Source: CAZHYV01 sp964537055 (GTDB lineage Bacteria > Myxococcota_A > Polyangia > Palsa-1104 > JAEUJZ01). From it: 64,000 nucleotides of DNA. The stretch's first letter is position 1; each line of letters begins with the position of its first letter. Both the position numbers and the translations under genes were made by a program. Below, piece after piece: positions 52,729-61,479 of the stretch. The notes beneath the pieces are model-generated. The model worked only from the letters and a program-made list of their open reading frames with translations, ran no database searches and was not told the DNA's origin. Where the stretch lies: the NCBI GenBank assembly GCA_964537055.1, contig CAZHYV010000006.1, positions 124,001-188,000 on the forward strand. The letters are read 5' to 3'.

Positions 52729-52939
52729 CATGACCTCCTTATACTTATCTTCTTATACCTTGGAAAAGGTGACAATAGCAAGGTTACCATGCTACATAAA
52801 AGAGTCAAAAGAACATAAAAGATAGGATAAGCCCTACGAGAATTCAGGAATATGCTTGAATTACGATGGGAGCAGGATTAACCCTGTTATATAGGATTCA
52901 TTGTACGGTATTTGTATGGGAACAGGAAGGACCTTCAGT

Positions 52940-54292
52940 ATGCGTCAAATTTGTATGATCTCGGCTTTGATGAACATGTTCTTCATTTGTGGCATAGGAA
53001 GGGCAGCTCCCCTTCAGATGGACCCGAGCGAAGCGGTAGCTAAGCCAAGAACAGATTCGGGGAGAGGCCTGTGCGGAACCGCCGTGCACGCAAAGTATAT
53101 AGGAATGCCACCCATGCCACCCTTTCAGACGTTGAACGAGGCAGAAAAAGTTCTCTATTATCCTCGTGGAGACATGCGCCTCTCGAATAGGCCTCCCGAA
53201 AATAAAGTGCAGCGAACGTTTGCCCAGGTCAACCTTTCCTTGCCAAAAATTATGGGGTATTTTGGCTTTACTAACCGAATTCTGCTTCCCTATGCTTTTG
53301 ATCCTCAGGCAAATCCCCTCGGGGACAATGTCTGGATCGCTCTCAGATTAAGAGGGTACTTGAATATAACCAAGCCTGGGATAGTAACGTATCTACTCAG
53401 CTGTGCCAAGCAGTGTCGACTCTTACTTGGTACATCAAGAAAGCTTGTGATTGAATCCAACCCTGTCGAGCTAGAGCATCATATTGCAAGACAGGTAGAA
53501 TTTAAAGAAGTAGGCCTTTACCCTGTTGAAATTCTCTATTATCAAGATGCCACTGATGTTAATGCCTATCTAGAGTGGGCGCATGCTAATTCTGCACAAC
53601 CTGAGGGGCCGGGGATTCCAAAAAATATGATCGCAAACTACAGCCTGGTGCCTACCACTGATCTGTTCAGCGATGTCTCCAGATTTTCGTTTTCTTGCGA
53701 AGAATGCCCAACCCAAATGCCACTTCCCGCCAGCCCCTGTCAAAGCAACCTGCAAAAACCAGGCAGCACGACCTGCCAAAACGGACTCTGTACCCCCTGC
53801 CAAACTGCCCGGTACTGCGGGGCCACCTGTAGTCCTTGCCCGTTGAATCAAGTTTGTGGCGTCGACGGTTGTGTAGGGTGTATAACTGACGAAAGCTGCC
53901 AAGGATTGATTTGCCAAAGTCCAGAGCAAATCTGTGTAACTCCAGGGCGGTGTACGCGACAAGAGGATTGCCAAGCAGGTTTTCTCTGTGACGTCACGCA
54001 AAAAAGCTGTGTGCCCCAGGTCTCTTGTACGAGCGATAGCATGTGTCCAAGCGGAAGAATTTGTGACCTAAGGAGACAGCTTTGCGTATTGAAACCACGA
54101 TCCTGCGAGCAGACGTGCTTCCCTAAGCAATTCTGTGATAGTGATGGGCTTTGTAAATTACAAGGACCCGAGACGCTCACGGGTGGGTTAGGGTGCCAGA
54201 CTCTTCCAAATTCCGCTATGGGCATGCTTGGGGTTGCCTTTTTCGTGTTGGCCTACGGGATGATGTTTGCAGGCCGTCGGAAGCCTTTGTAG
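52940..54292 (+). CDS. traA: TraA-like outer-membrane exchange receptor
   Basis: About 450 residues in the TraA layout. A signal peptide (to about residue 22) precedes a PA14-like lectin domain near 110-220 (VWIALRLRGYLNI, YLLSCAKQCRLLLG, VGLYPVEILYYQD, NAYLEWAHA). A Cys-rich region from about 255 to 415 has some 27 Cys in short C-x-n-C units. The C-terminal tail has GLGC, a hydrophobic helix and RRKPL, like a MYXO-CTERM sorting signal. In Myxococcus, TraA is the surface receptor that recognises kin by homotypic binding and starts outer-membrane exchange. ATG 52940 is preceded by AAGGA; earlier in-frame starts would spoil the signal. The TraB-like gene follows. The call rests on layout and neighbour, not on a search. 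Confidence 0.72.
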   Translation: MRQICMISALMNMFFICGIGRAAPLQMDPSEAVAKPRTDSGRGLCGTAVHAKYIGMPPMPPFQTLNEAEKVLYYPRGDMRLSNRPPENKVQRTFAQVNLSLPKIMGYFGFTNRILLPYAFDPQANPLGDNVWIALRLRGYLNITKPGIVTYLLSCAKQCRLLLGTSRKLVIESNPVELEHHIARQVEFKEVGLYPVEILYYQDATDVNAYLEWAHANSAQPEGPGIPKNMIANYSLVPTTDLFSDVSRFSFSCEECPTQMPLPASPCQSNLQKPGSTTCQNGLCTPCQTARYCGATCSPCPLNQVCGVDGCVGCITDESCQGLICQSPEQICVTPGRCTRQEDCQAGFLCDVTQKSCVPQVSCTSDSMCPSGRICDLRRQLCVLKPRSCEQTCFPKQFCDSDGLCKLQGPETLTGGLGCQTLPNSAMGMLGVAFFVLAYGMMFAGRRKPL

Positions 54293-54408
54293 AGAAGTTT
54301 GATTAGGGTAGGCAATTTGAGGCTGGGGTAGAGCAACATAAGCTGAATATTTGACCTGCCTTCAACAAAAGATACGATATGAATGCTTAGCAGCAGGGAA
54401 AAGGAATC

Positions 54409-56064
54409 ATGAAAAACCGAATCAAACAATTGGGACTTCTTCTGGTAGGGCTGGCTTTTTCTGTAGGCTCTTTCTCGGAGGTGTGGGCTGCAGGATTCAA
54501 TGCACAAACTCTGAATCCAGCTTTGGGCCCAGAGAATATCCTTACTGTCGATGGAACGCAAACTTCAGGAAAGTGGAAGCCGCTGGCCCAGGGCCTTTTT
54601 GAATGGGCTTACAGGCCCCTGGTGTTTATAAACCCCATGAGTGGGGCTATAGATTCTCTCCACGTGCCCCATATGTCTACCCTGCATTTGATGGGGGGCC
54701 TGGGTTTTACAAGCTGGTTCCAGTTGGGCCTTGATATTCCCATCGTACTCTACCAAGGGGCCCCAAGTCGATTAGACGGCGCTTCGGGGATAGGACCTGT
54801 GCCGTTTCCCTTCGGCATTGGAGATATTCGGTTGGTGGCAAAATTCCGCCTTCTTCAGAACCAAGAAGGTGGCTTTGGAATCGCGGCCGTGCCTCAGTTT
54901 CTTGCTCCCACAGGGGTGGGTATCTCTTATCGAGGGAACGATGCTTTTGTGCTTGAGCCCATCCGGTTTGCGTTTGAGTATCGGAGCCAAAAAGGTGCTT
55001 TTGTTGCATTAAATCTAAGCTTCTTATTTCGCACCAGTGATCAGTGGTTTGGGGAAACCATGGTCTCGCACCAATTTCGCTTCGGGATAGGGGGGTATGT
55101 TCCCGTGCTCAAATCGGTTGGGATTTTTGCAGAACTCACGGGTGCGGTCGGTCTTATCAATGGTCCAAGAACCTATGCGCCGTTTGAGAGCTCGGCAGGG
55201 GTACGATGGATCGATCAAAAAACCAGTATCAGTGTCAGCGGCGGATTTGCTTTGGCAATAACACAAACTCCGGGCACAGCGCACCGCATCTTTTTGGGAG
55301 TTGGGTGGGCCCCGATGGCACAGATTCAAAAGGAGCCTCCGCCACGGCGGGAACCTCCACCCCCATCCGATCGAGACCGAGATGGGTTGATTGATCCTAT
55401 AGATGATTGCCCTGATGAGCCGGGCCCTAAAGACCTTAACGGATGTCCGGATCGTGACCTTGATAAGATCCCTGACCGAAAAGACAAATGTCCTGATACG
55501 CCAGGGCTTCCCGAGTTTGAAGGATGCGCCGATCGCGATAAAGATGGTCTGCCCGATCCTCAGGATGAATGTCCCGAAGTGCCAGGCCCCAAAGAGCTCA
55601 AGGGATGTCCAGATAGCGATCAGGACGAGATTCCGGATAACCTGGATAAGTGTCCGGACAAAGCGGGCCCCAAACCAGAGGGTTGTCCCCTGGAGAGGAA
55701 ATATATCTCAATAACGCAGCAAAAAATTGTACTTTTGCAAAAGATTTTGTTTGCCACTAACCAAGATAAAATTCGGCCGGGCTCCTACCCACTTTTGGAC
55801 GAGGTTGTTGCTGTATTAAAGGAACGACCCCTCATGAAGATTCTTATTGAAGGCCATACCGACAACCGGGGGCAGTTAGAGTATAACATCGAGCTGTCCA
55901 GGAAGCGGGCAAAGGCTGTCTTGGATTATTTAGTACAGCACGGGATTGAGCCCTCTCGACTGAGCAGTGAAGGGTATGGACCTACGCGGCCCATTGCTGA
56001 TAATGCCACGCCCGAGGGGCAAGACAAAAATCGTCGCACCGAGTTTACAATTTTACATCAATAG
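54409..56064 (+). CDS. traB: TraB-like OmpA/TSP3 outer-membrane protein
   Basis: 551 residues. A signal peptide ends about residue 27 (VWAAG). A beta-barrel of about 270 residues and a Pro-rich linker (EPPPRREPPPPSD) follow, then four thrombospondin type 3 repeats (DRDRDGLIDPIDDCPDEPG and three more), which bind calcium. The C-terminal OmpA domain, with GHTDNRG and ELSRKRAKAV, binds peptidoglycan. In Myxococcus, TraB is encoded with TraA and is needed for outer-membrane exchange. AAAAGGA precedes the ATG, 116 bases after traA. OmpA/TSP3 proteins are common in this group, so the TraB call depends mainly on traA next door. Confidence 0.75.
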   Translation: MKNRIKQLGLLLVGLAFSVGSFSEVWAAGFNAQTLNPALGPENILTVDGTQTSGKWKPLAQGLFEWAYRPLVFINPMSGAIDSLHVPHMSTLHLMGGLGFTSWFQLGLDIPIVLYQGAPSRLDGASGIGPVPFPFGIGDIRLVAKFRLLQNQEGGFGIAAVPQFLAPTGVGISYRGNDAFVLEPIRFAFEYRSQKGAFVALNLSFLFRTSDQWFGETMVSHQFRFGIGGYVPVLKSVGIFAELTGAVGLINGPRTYAPFESSAGVRWIDQKTSISVSGGFALAITQTPGTAHRIFLGVGWAPMAQIQKEPPPRREPPPPSDRDRDGLIDPIDDCPDEPGPKDLNGCPDRDLDKIPDRKDKCPDTPGLPEFEGCADRDKDGLPDPQDECPEVPGPKELKGCPDSDQDEIPDNLDKCPDKAGPKPEGCPLERKYISITQQKIVLLQKILFATNQDKIRPGSYPLLDEVVAVLKERPLMKILIEGHTDNRGQLEYNIELSRKRAKAVLDYLVQHGIEPSRLSSEGYGPTRPIADNATPEGQDKNRRTEFTILHQ

Positions 56065-56176
56065 CCAGGGTCCGTTTTGTGCGCCTGTGCGTCTGGAAAG
56101 TTTAGGTGTTTTCTCTAAGAGGAATGCTCAAAACGTAAAAAAGCGCCTGGCTTTCAATTTCGACGTCGTGGTTTGA

Positions 56177-56584
56177 TCAGACGAAACCATGTTCCCTAAG
56201 CCATTGTTCTTGCGGCGGAATTCGCTGAACAATATCAAGAAGCACGCCATCTGGTGATACTGCAATAAAATGTCGTTGTCCCCACGGTTCATCCCGCATT
56301 GGCTCAACAATACGTACGCCTGCTTTTAAAAACTGCTGCTCTACTTCTGCAACCTCGGGAACCACAAAGGCAAGCACAACTCCTGAGATGTCCCTATGAC
56401 TCTTGGGCGCGCTTGGGTGAGTACGCATCCAGAGGTCAAGTGTGCTCCCACTTGAGGGATGACGTAAGCTCACAAACCAGCCGATGTTGATAACCTCCTC
56501 AAACCCCAAGACGTCGACATAGAAGTTACGACTAAGGACAACATCACTCGTCAGCAAAACGGTCGTTTGTTGCTTAATTTCCAT
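56177..56584 (-). CDS. VOC-family (glyoxalase-like) protein
   Basis: About 135 residues: FYVDVLGFEEV, SGSTLDLWM, VVLAFVVPEVAEVEQQFL and QRHFIAVSPDGVLLDIV follow the two-module VOC pattern. The PDGVLLDI segment matches glyoxalase/bleomycin-resistance proteins. ATG 56584 lacks a clear ribosome site; GTG 56602, with AGGAAA upstream, is the alternative. Separate from the VOC protein at 30241. Substrate unknown. Confidence 0.85.
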   Translation of the reverse strand: MEIKQQTTVLLTSDVVLSRNFYVDVLGFEEVINIGWFVSLRHPSSGSTLDLWMRTHPSAPKSHRDISGVVLAFVVPEVAEVEQQFLKAGVRIVEPMRDEPWGQRHFIAVSPDGVLLDIVQRIPPQEQWLREHGFV

Positions 56585-56694
56585 TGCTGAGATGGGTACC
56601 ACTTCGCTTGTTTCCTGTCAATGTACAGGATGGATGGTTTCATCGAAATGAGCTTATGTTCATGGAAACGTAAAACACACTCAGACATCAATGT

Positions 56695-57540
56695 TTAATA
56701 TCGATAGAGAGGAGGAGGGTCTTTGGGCTTAGATCCTTTTTCTTCAAAGGTTTTCTTGATCCAGGACAGCAAAGACTCTGCGGCCAGGTGCCAACGGGTA
56801 TCTAACATTACGTCATGAGCTAAGTTTGGAATTACTTCTTTGGTGGCCTGATGCAGAGAAGCCAAAAGATCAATGTCTGAGGGATGGACAAGGGTATCAT
56901 TGCCCGCACCTACGACAAGGCAGGGGACTCCTTTTCGAGGGGGGTGATGGAACAGATTTCTCCGTTGAATCTGAAAGAGAACAGGGATGGATTCATCCTG
57001 GAAGAGCTGAGCGTACTCTTCGATCTTGTCCTGGGGCATGTCTTCGCTAAAGAATGCCTCTTTAGTGCGCTCTGGCGTTTGCACAAGGGCATGGGGCCGT
57101 TTAAGAAATTGCATTTCTAGGTAAGAACGAAAATGATGTTTTACAAAATGCCAAAACGGTTGGAAACGATGTTTTGCCTTAAAGGCACAACGAGGTGCCA
57201 AAAGAGCCAGTCCTGCTACGTGGTGGTATTGGGCATATCCCTGTGCCACAACGGCACCCATCGAATGCCCGACCAAAATAGGCAACCTAGATGCAAGCTG
57301 AGTCACTTGGGTGACATCTGCTACGTAATCACGAAACCGAACTTTTTGTAGGTCGACCAAGCGGGACCTTCCGTGTCCTCGCAGACTTAGGGCCAAACAC
57401 TCAAATCCTCGTTCGAGAAAGAAGGGGAGGAAGTGTTCTTTCCAGCACCAGGCGGCATGGAACTCACCGTGAATAAAAAACAACGGTGGATACCGGTTTG
57501 GTTTTTCTGGACGCACATGGACAACTTCAAGCCCAATCAT
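56695..57540 (-). CDS. Alpha/beta hydrolase
   Basis: 281 residues. Oxyanion-hole HGEFHAAW near 24, nucleophile Ser93 in VGHSMGA, acid near VVGAGNDTLVHPSD and catalytic His in NLAHDVML. LSLRGHGRSR is the usual turn after strand 4. Members hydrolyse esters, lipids or epoxides; the substrate is open. Transcribed towards the VOC gene, on the same strand. Confidence 0.9.
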   Translation of the reverse strand: MIGLEVVHVRPEKPNRYPPLFFIHGEFHAAWCWKEHFLPFFLERGFECLALSLRGHGRSRLVDLQKVRFRDYVADVTQVTQLASRLPILVGHSMGAVVAQGYAQYHHVAGLALLAPRCAFKAKHRFQPFWHFVKHHFRSYLEMQFLKRPHALVQTPERTKEAFFSEDMPQDKIEEYAQLFQDESIPVLFQIQRRNLFHHPPRKGVPCLVVGAGNDTLVHPSDIDLLASLHQATKEVIPNLAHDVMLDTRWHLAAESLLSWIKKTFEEKGSKPKDPPPLYRY

Positions 57541-57662
57541 ACGTTTATTCTAGAGACAATTTTAGAGATTAGCAATGGAGAGGTAAAAAAATCCGCAGGG
57601 GAAACTTTGGGATCTACTGTAGGCGACCCGAGGTGATTTAAGAAAGAGGATGGCCTGAGAAA

Positions 57663-59549
57663 CTAAAACTTGACGGAAAAACCGACGCGTCCGTAAAGGG
57701 CGCCCGCGGCTCCTAGCGTATCGCTGACGGGAGCGATACGGTTAAACTTCTCGGTGTAGGCATGACGCTCGTTCTGGAAGGGAGTCCAATCTAGGGTAGC
57801 ATACATCCCAAATCTTCTTGAGAACTGGACCTCAAGCGCAAGCTGGATAAAAAATCGTACCCCGATGAACTGTCCTAAAATGGGTGTGCCTTGAAGTCGA
57901 TATTCATCGCGGACATCACCCACTTGGTACCCTGGAGGGATGATATCGCCCGCTTTATATCGATAGGACGGGTTTGGATTATTGAAATTGGCAGCCGCAG
58001 CCATAGGGTTAGGTCCGCTTCTATCACCATTTTGTACTCCAAAATTGTCAAGGCCGTAGCAACGATCATTGATGCTTTCAAAACGCTGGGCTGGATTTCT
58101 GGGGTTTAGGTAAGCGTCTCGTGTGCCGGGATCTGGATTTTCTTCCATATAACGAAGTAACTGCGCTTCTGTAGGGCAGTTCTGATCAGAGTATACTTCA
58201 AGATAAGGGCGAAGGGTAAAGCGGATCCTTCCATTTGCTGAGCTGAAGGTGATGGGAGCCCCAAGCTCAAACGAACCCGTGACACGGTTTCTAGGACCAC
58301 CACCACCACCACCGTACAGATCTAAACCAAAAGAGGTTGGACCAATATCGCCAAACTGAAATTTTACCAAGGCCCCTAGGGTGTTCATATATCCATTGGT
58401 TCTAAATTCCAGTCCAAGTGCCACCCCTTTGTCTTCCTTTTTATAAACGCCTAGCAAAAGACGAAGATTTCCAACATGCGGCCAACCGCTTCCGAAGTCA
58501 AAGCTTCCCCGTCCGGCTGGTGGAGTCACTGCAGAAAACGAAGAGTAGCTTCTTAAAATCTCGCCAACATCATCGCTTGCAGCGATATCTTCAGCCTCTA
58601 AAACAATGTCTGTAAGGTTCTGCACTTTGTTTGTTGTAGGATCGATGGTAACCTTTACATGCTGAGCTTGATATCCATCTTTATCGACGGTGATTTCATG
58701 GGGACCTGCTTCAACTTTGTCAAGGTATAAAGGAGTAAATCCTACCTCTTTATTATCGATAAGGACTTTGGCCTTGTTCGGGTGCGAATCAATAAACAAT
58801 TTGCCCGTATTTTCTAATTTCAAAGTAAGATCGTGGATTTCTCCCGCACGAAGTGGGAACGTTTGTTCCATCCGCCCGGCTGCATTGTAAGCCACAAATG
58901 TTACTTTTTCTGCTGCTGGAAATTTGAGTCCGCCCGGTGAAGCAAGCTGGGATTCCATTCCATCATAGTTTCGCCCGTCGATAATATAGTGAACACCGCT
59001 TACTCCAGGGGGCTTAATAAGGCGGAGTGTGCCTAACCCAGAAACGAGGCTCTTCCCCGTTTTAAAATCTACCTGCAACGTGAGCGTTTTGTTTGATTCA
59101 ATGACAACCGTTTTCTTCTGGACGGGAAAATCTGGGGCTACTACCTGAATCTCGTATTCCCCTGGATTTAAGTCAGAAATGGTTTGGCTTGCAGGAAATC
59201 GTAGATTACCAATGACGACTTCTGCACCAGGAATTGTAACGATATGGAGAGAACCAGGAGGTCCGCTTGGTGTTGGTGCTGGGGCTGGTTTTGGTGGAGC
59301 CACAACAGGAGCCGGTTGAGGTTTTGGTGCTGGAGCAGGGATCGCAACCTGTGTTGGCGCAGGTTTTGGAGTTGGTGTGTTAGTTGCCGGAGTGGGGGCA
59401 GGCGTGCGAAGTTTTTTCTTTACTACGGGCTTTTTCGCTGCCGGCTTTTGTGCACCTTTGGCTACACCCAAGCTGACTGAGGGTGATACAATAGTTAAAC
59501 CAAGCATCAGTGACGTTGTTACGAGGACTTTTGAAATAGAACGAGGCAT
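57663..59549 (-). CDS. PEGA-domain outer-membrane barrel protein
   Basis: About 628 residues. Signal peptide MPRSISKVLVTTSLMLG, then Lys/Ala/Pro-rich stretches of about 70 residues (repeated AP and PAP units). PEGA repeats follow: GSLHIVTIPGAEVVIGN and GKLFIDSHPNKAKVLIDNKEVGFTPL with ...HEITVDKDGYQ. The C-terminal 300 residues look like a beta-barrel and end GFSVKF. PEGA domains bind surface glycans or peptidoglycan. ATG 59549 has AAGGGA six bases upstream; the frame stays open to 59744, but that part is not protein-like. Confidence 0.85.
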   Translation of the reverse strand: MPRSISKVLVTTSLMLGLTIVSPSVSLGVAKGAQKPAAKKPVVKKKLRTPAPTPATNTPTPKPAPTQVAIPAPAPKPQPAPVVAPPKPAPAPTPSGPPGSLHIVTIPGAEVVIGNLRFPASQTISDLNPGEYEIQVVAPDFPVQKKTVVIESNKTLTLQVDFKTGKSLVSGLGTLRLIKPPGVSGVHYIIDGRNYDGMESQLASPGGLKFPAAEKVTFVAYNAAGRMEQTFPLRAGEIHDLTLKLENTGKLFIDSHPNKAKVLIDNKEVGFTPLYLDKVEAGPHEITVDKDGYQAQHVKVTIDPTTNKVQNLTDIVLEAEDIAASDDVGEILRSYSSFSAVTPPAGRGSFDFGSGWPHVGNLRLLLGVYKKEDKGVALGLEFRTNGYMNTLGALVKFQFGDIGPTSFGLDLYGGGGGGPRNRVTGSFELGAPITFSSANGRIRFTLRPYLEVYSDQNCPTEAQLLRYMEENPDPGTRDAYLNPRNPAQRFESINDRCYGLDNFGVQNGDRSGPNPMAAAANFNNPNPSYRYKAGDIIPPGYQVGDVRDEYRLQGTPILGQFIGVRFFIQLALEVQFSRRFGMYATLDWTPFQNERHAYTEKFNRIAPVSDTLGAAGALYGRVGFSVKF

Positions 59550-60058
59550 TAGGTTCCCTTTGGTAAAACTCATCAAATTATTCTGATTCCCGAATGAAAC
59601 GGTTTTATGGAGAGGCACCATGGTTTTTATAGTGATGTCTCCAACAAAGTTTTTGTCATTTTTTAGAGGAAAAAGCAATACTTTTGATGTAGGTGCTAAA
59701 TACGATTCGTGTTTTATAGGGTAGTTAGGTAGATAGAATTGCAAAAGAAAGCGATATTAAAAACGATGCCAAACCTTGATAAGAAAGGCTTCCTCTTGCT
59801 TGTTCACCGTCTGTAGTCAGAAGAACTAGTTCGATTCTAAAGATACTCTTCTTGCATTTCTAGCCTGAGGAGATGTAATAATAGCCAACTTTTAAAATGC
59901 ACGATCAGCCCAAAAGAATAAAAACTCTATGTCAAAACTTTCCTCAAGAAAGTTTACGAAGCATTCATCCATTGCTATCTTTAGCAATCTAAGACTAGCA
60001 TGAGGGTGAGGAAACATAGAAAAATGGTTTATGGAGAGTGCGAAAAGAAAGGTATCCT
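59550..60058. other. 509-base divergent intergenic region before nuoA
   Basis: No supportable gene. Two perfect hairpins: AAACTTTC-CTCAA-GAAAGTTT (59935-59955) and ATTGCTA-TCTT-TAGCAAT (59971-59988). TTGCTA (59972-59977), 18 bases, TAGCAT (59996-60001) is a possible nuo promoter whose -35 overlaps the second hairpin. The region also holds the leader of the PEGA gene. Confidence 0.45.
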
Positions 60059-60418
60059 ATGATGGAAGATTATACATCGACCTTGGTAGCGATCTTTTTT
60101 GGGATCGGCTTTTCCTGCTTATTTCTTATTCTTGCGATGTTTCTAGGTCCTAAACGAGGGGGTGCTGCAAAGCTAGCACCCTTTGAATGTGGTTCAGAAC
60201 CGATTGGATCTCCGCGAGTTAGGTTTTCTGTAAAGTTCTATCAAGTAGCTATTTTATTTTTAATATTTGATATTGAAGCTGCATTTTTGTACCCATGGGC
60301 GACTTATTTCCACAATAGCCCTTCTCTATTTCTGTTGGTAGAAATGCTTGTCTTTTTAGGCACCTTAATCGCAGCTCTTACGTATGTTTGGCGCAAACGT
60401 GCCATTGGATGGGGGTAA
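60059..60418 (+). CDS. nuoA: NADH-quinone oxidoreductase subunit A
   Basis: Membrane subunit at the junction of complex I's arms. 119 residues, three helices: FFGIGFSCLFLILAMFLG, the loop KLAPFECGSEPIGSPRVRFSVKFYQVA with the characteristic Cys, ILFLIFDIEAAFLYPWA and a third helix. ATG 60059 has AAAGG six bases upstream. First gene of the nuo run. Confidence 0.95.
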   Translation: MMEDYTSTLVAIFFGIGFSCLFLILAMFLGPKRGGAAKLAPFECGSEPIGSPRVRFSVKFYQVAILFLIFDIEAAFLYPWATYFHNSPSLFLLVEMLVFLGTLIAALTYVWRKRAIGWG

Positions 60419-60429
60419 GGAATTGTTCT

Positions 60430-60945
60430 ATGGCTGAGACGTACACTTCGAAATTTGAAGATGCCTTAAGCTGGGCAAGAAAGTACTCATTGTTCAGCTA
60501 TCCTTTTGTCACTGCATGCTGCGGTATGGAATATATGGCGACAGCGGGTTCCAAATATGATATCGCTCGGTTTGGTGCTGAGTTTCCTCGATTCTCTCCC
60601 AGACAGGCAGATTTGCTCTTTGTCGTGGGGACCATTGTTGAAAAACAAGCCCCTGTCTTGAGAAGGATTTGGGAACAGATGGCGGAACCCAAATGGGTCA
60701 TTGCTTTTGGTGTTTGCGCCTCGACAGGTGGATTTTACCAAAATTATAGCAGCGTGCCTGGGGCAGACCAGATCATTCCGGTGGATGTTTATATCCCAGG
60801 GTGTCCACCAAGGCCAGAGCAGGTGCTTGATGGACTGATGCTTCTCCAGAAGAAAATCCAAGAAGGAAGCACCTGGGTACAAAAGCGAGATTTGCAGGAA
60901 AAGCAAATGAAGAAACAGGGAATTCATCTTCCCATTGTGAAATAG
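60430..60945 (+). CDS. nuoB: NADH-quinone oxidoreductase subunit B
   Basis: Holds the N2 [4Fe-4S] cluster that passes electrons to quinone. 171 residues with the tandem Cys30-Cys31 in TACCGMEYMA, FGVCASTGGFYQNY and YIPGCPPRPEQVLDG supplying the other ligands. ATG 60430 has AAGGAA eight bases upstream; the frame is open into nuoA but the family starts here. Confidence 0.96.
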   Translation: MAETYTSKFEDALSWARKYSLFSYPFVTACCGMEYMATAGSKYDIARFGAEFPRFSPRQADLLFVVGTIVEKQAPVLRRIWEQMAEPKWVIAFGVCASTGGFYQNYSSVPGADQIIPVDVYIPGCPPRPEQVLDGLMLLQKKIQEGSTWVQKRDLQEKQMKKQGIHLPIVK

Positions 60946-60948
60946 ACT

Positions 60949-61479
60949 ATGAGTAAAGCAGATCTTGATCAATTTGTTTCTCAATTTGGTAAAGAGGTCA
61001 TTCTCTCGACCCATCATCATCAAGGCGACGAAACTGCGATGATCGTCGCGTCTCAATTGATCCCGGCCATGCGGTTTTTAAAGAACCAAATGGGGTATGA
61101 TTTTTTGGTTGATATTACTGCCGTTGACTACTGGGGTCGTGCCGAGGCTCGATTTGAGGTTGTCTATCACCTTCGATCGATGAGGACGGGCGCCAGACTA
61201 CGGATCAAAGTGCCCCTCATGGAACCAGAAGATGGACAGGCTCCCTCAATCGAAAGCATTGTGCCTTTGTGGCCCGCGGCGAATTGGCTTGAGAGGGAGG
61301 TCTGGGACTTGTACGGGATTCAATTTATGGGACACCCTGACCTTCGAAGAATTCTGCTCTATGAAGAATTTGTGGGATATCCCTTACGAAAAGATTATCC
61401 CAAAGAAAAAAGACAACCTCTGGTTCGAAGAGAGAATTTACTCCCTGCGAATGAAGATCCAAGAGGGACGGTAGAATGA
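60949..61479 (+). CDS. nuoC: NADH-quinone oxidoreductase subunit C
   Basis: Peripheral-arm subunit, 176 residues, separate from nuoD (fused in E. coli). DFLVDITAVDYWGR, FEVVYHLRSM and the signature PAANWLEREVWDLYGIQFMGHPDLRRILL are typical. Starts three bases after nuoB; its end overlaps nuoD by four bases (ATGA). Confidence 0.95.
   Translation: MSKADLDQFVSQFGKEVILSTHHHQGDETAMIVASQLIPAMRFLKNQMGYDFLVDITAVDYWGRAEARFEVVYHLRSMRTGARLRIKVPLMEPEDGQAPSIESIVPLWPAANWLEREVWDLYGIQFMGHPDLRRILLYEEFVGYPLRKDYPKEKRQPLVRRENLLPANEDPRGTVE

Noticed and set aside
53686..55690. Repeats that might look like a CRISPR or tandem DNA array
   Set aside because: They are protein-level repeats (Cys units in the TraA-like protein and TSP3 units in the TraB-like protein), not conserved DNA repeats with spacers.
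59550..59744. 65-residue extension before the PEGA protein
   Set aside because: The signal peptide begins at 59549 with a good ribosome site; the extension is not protein-like.
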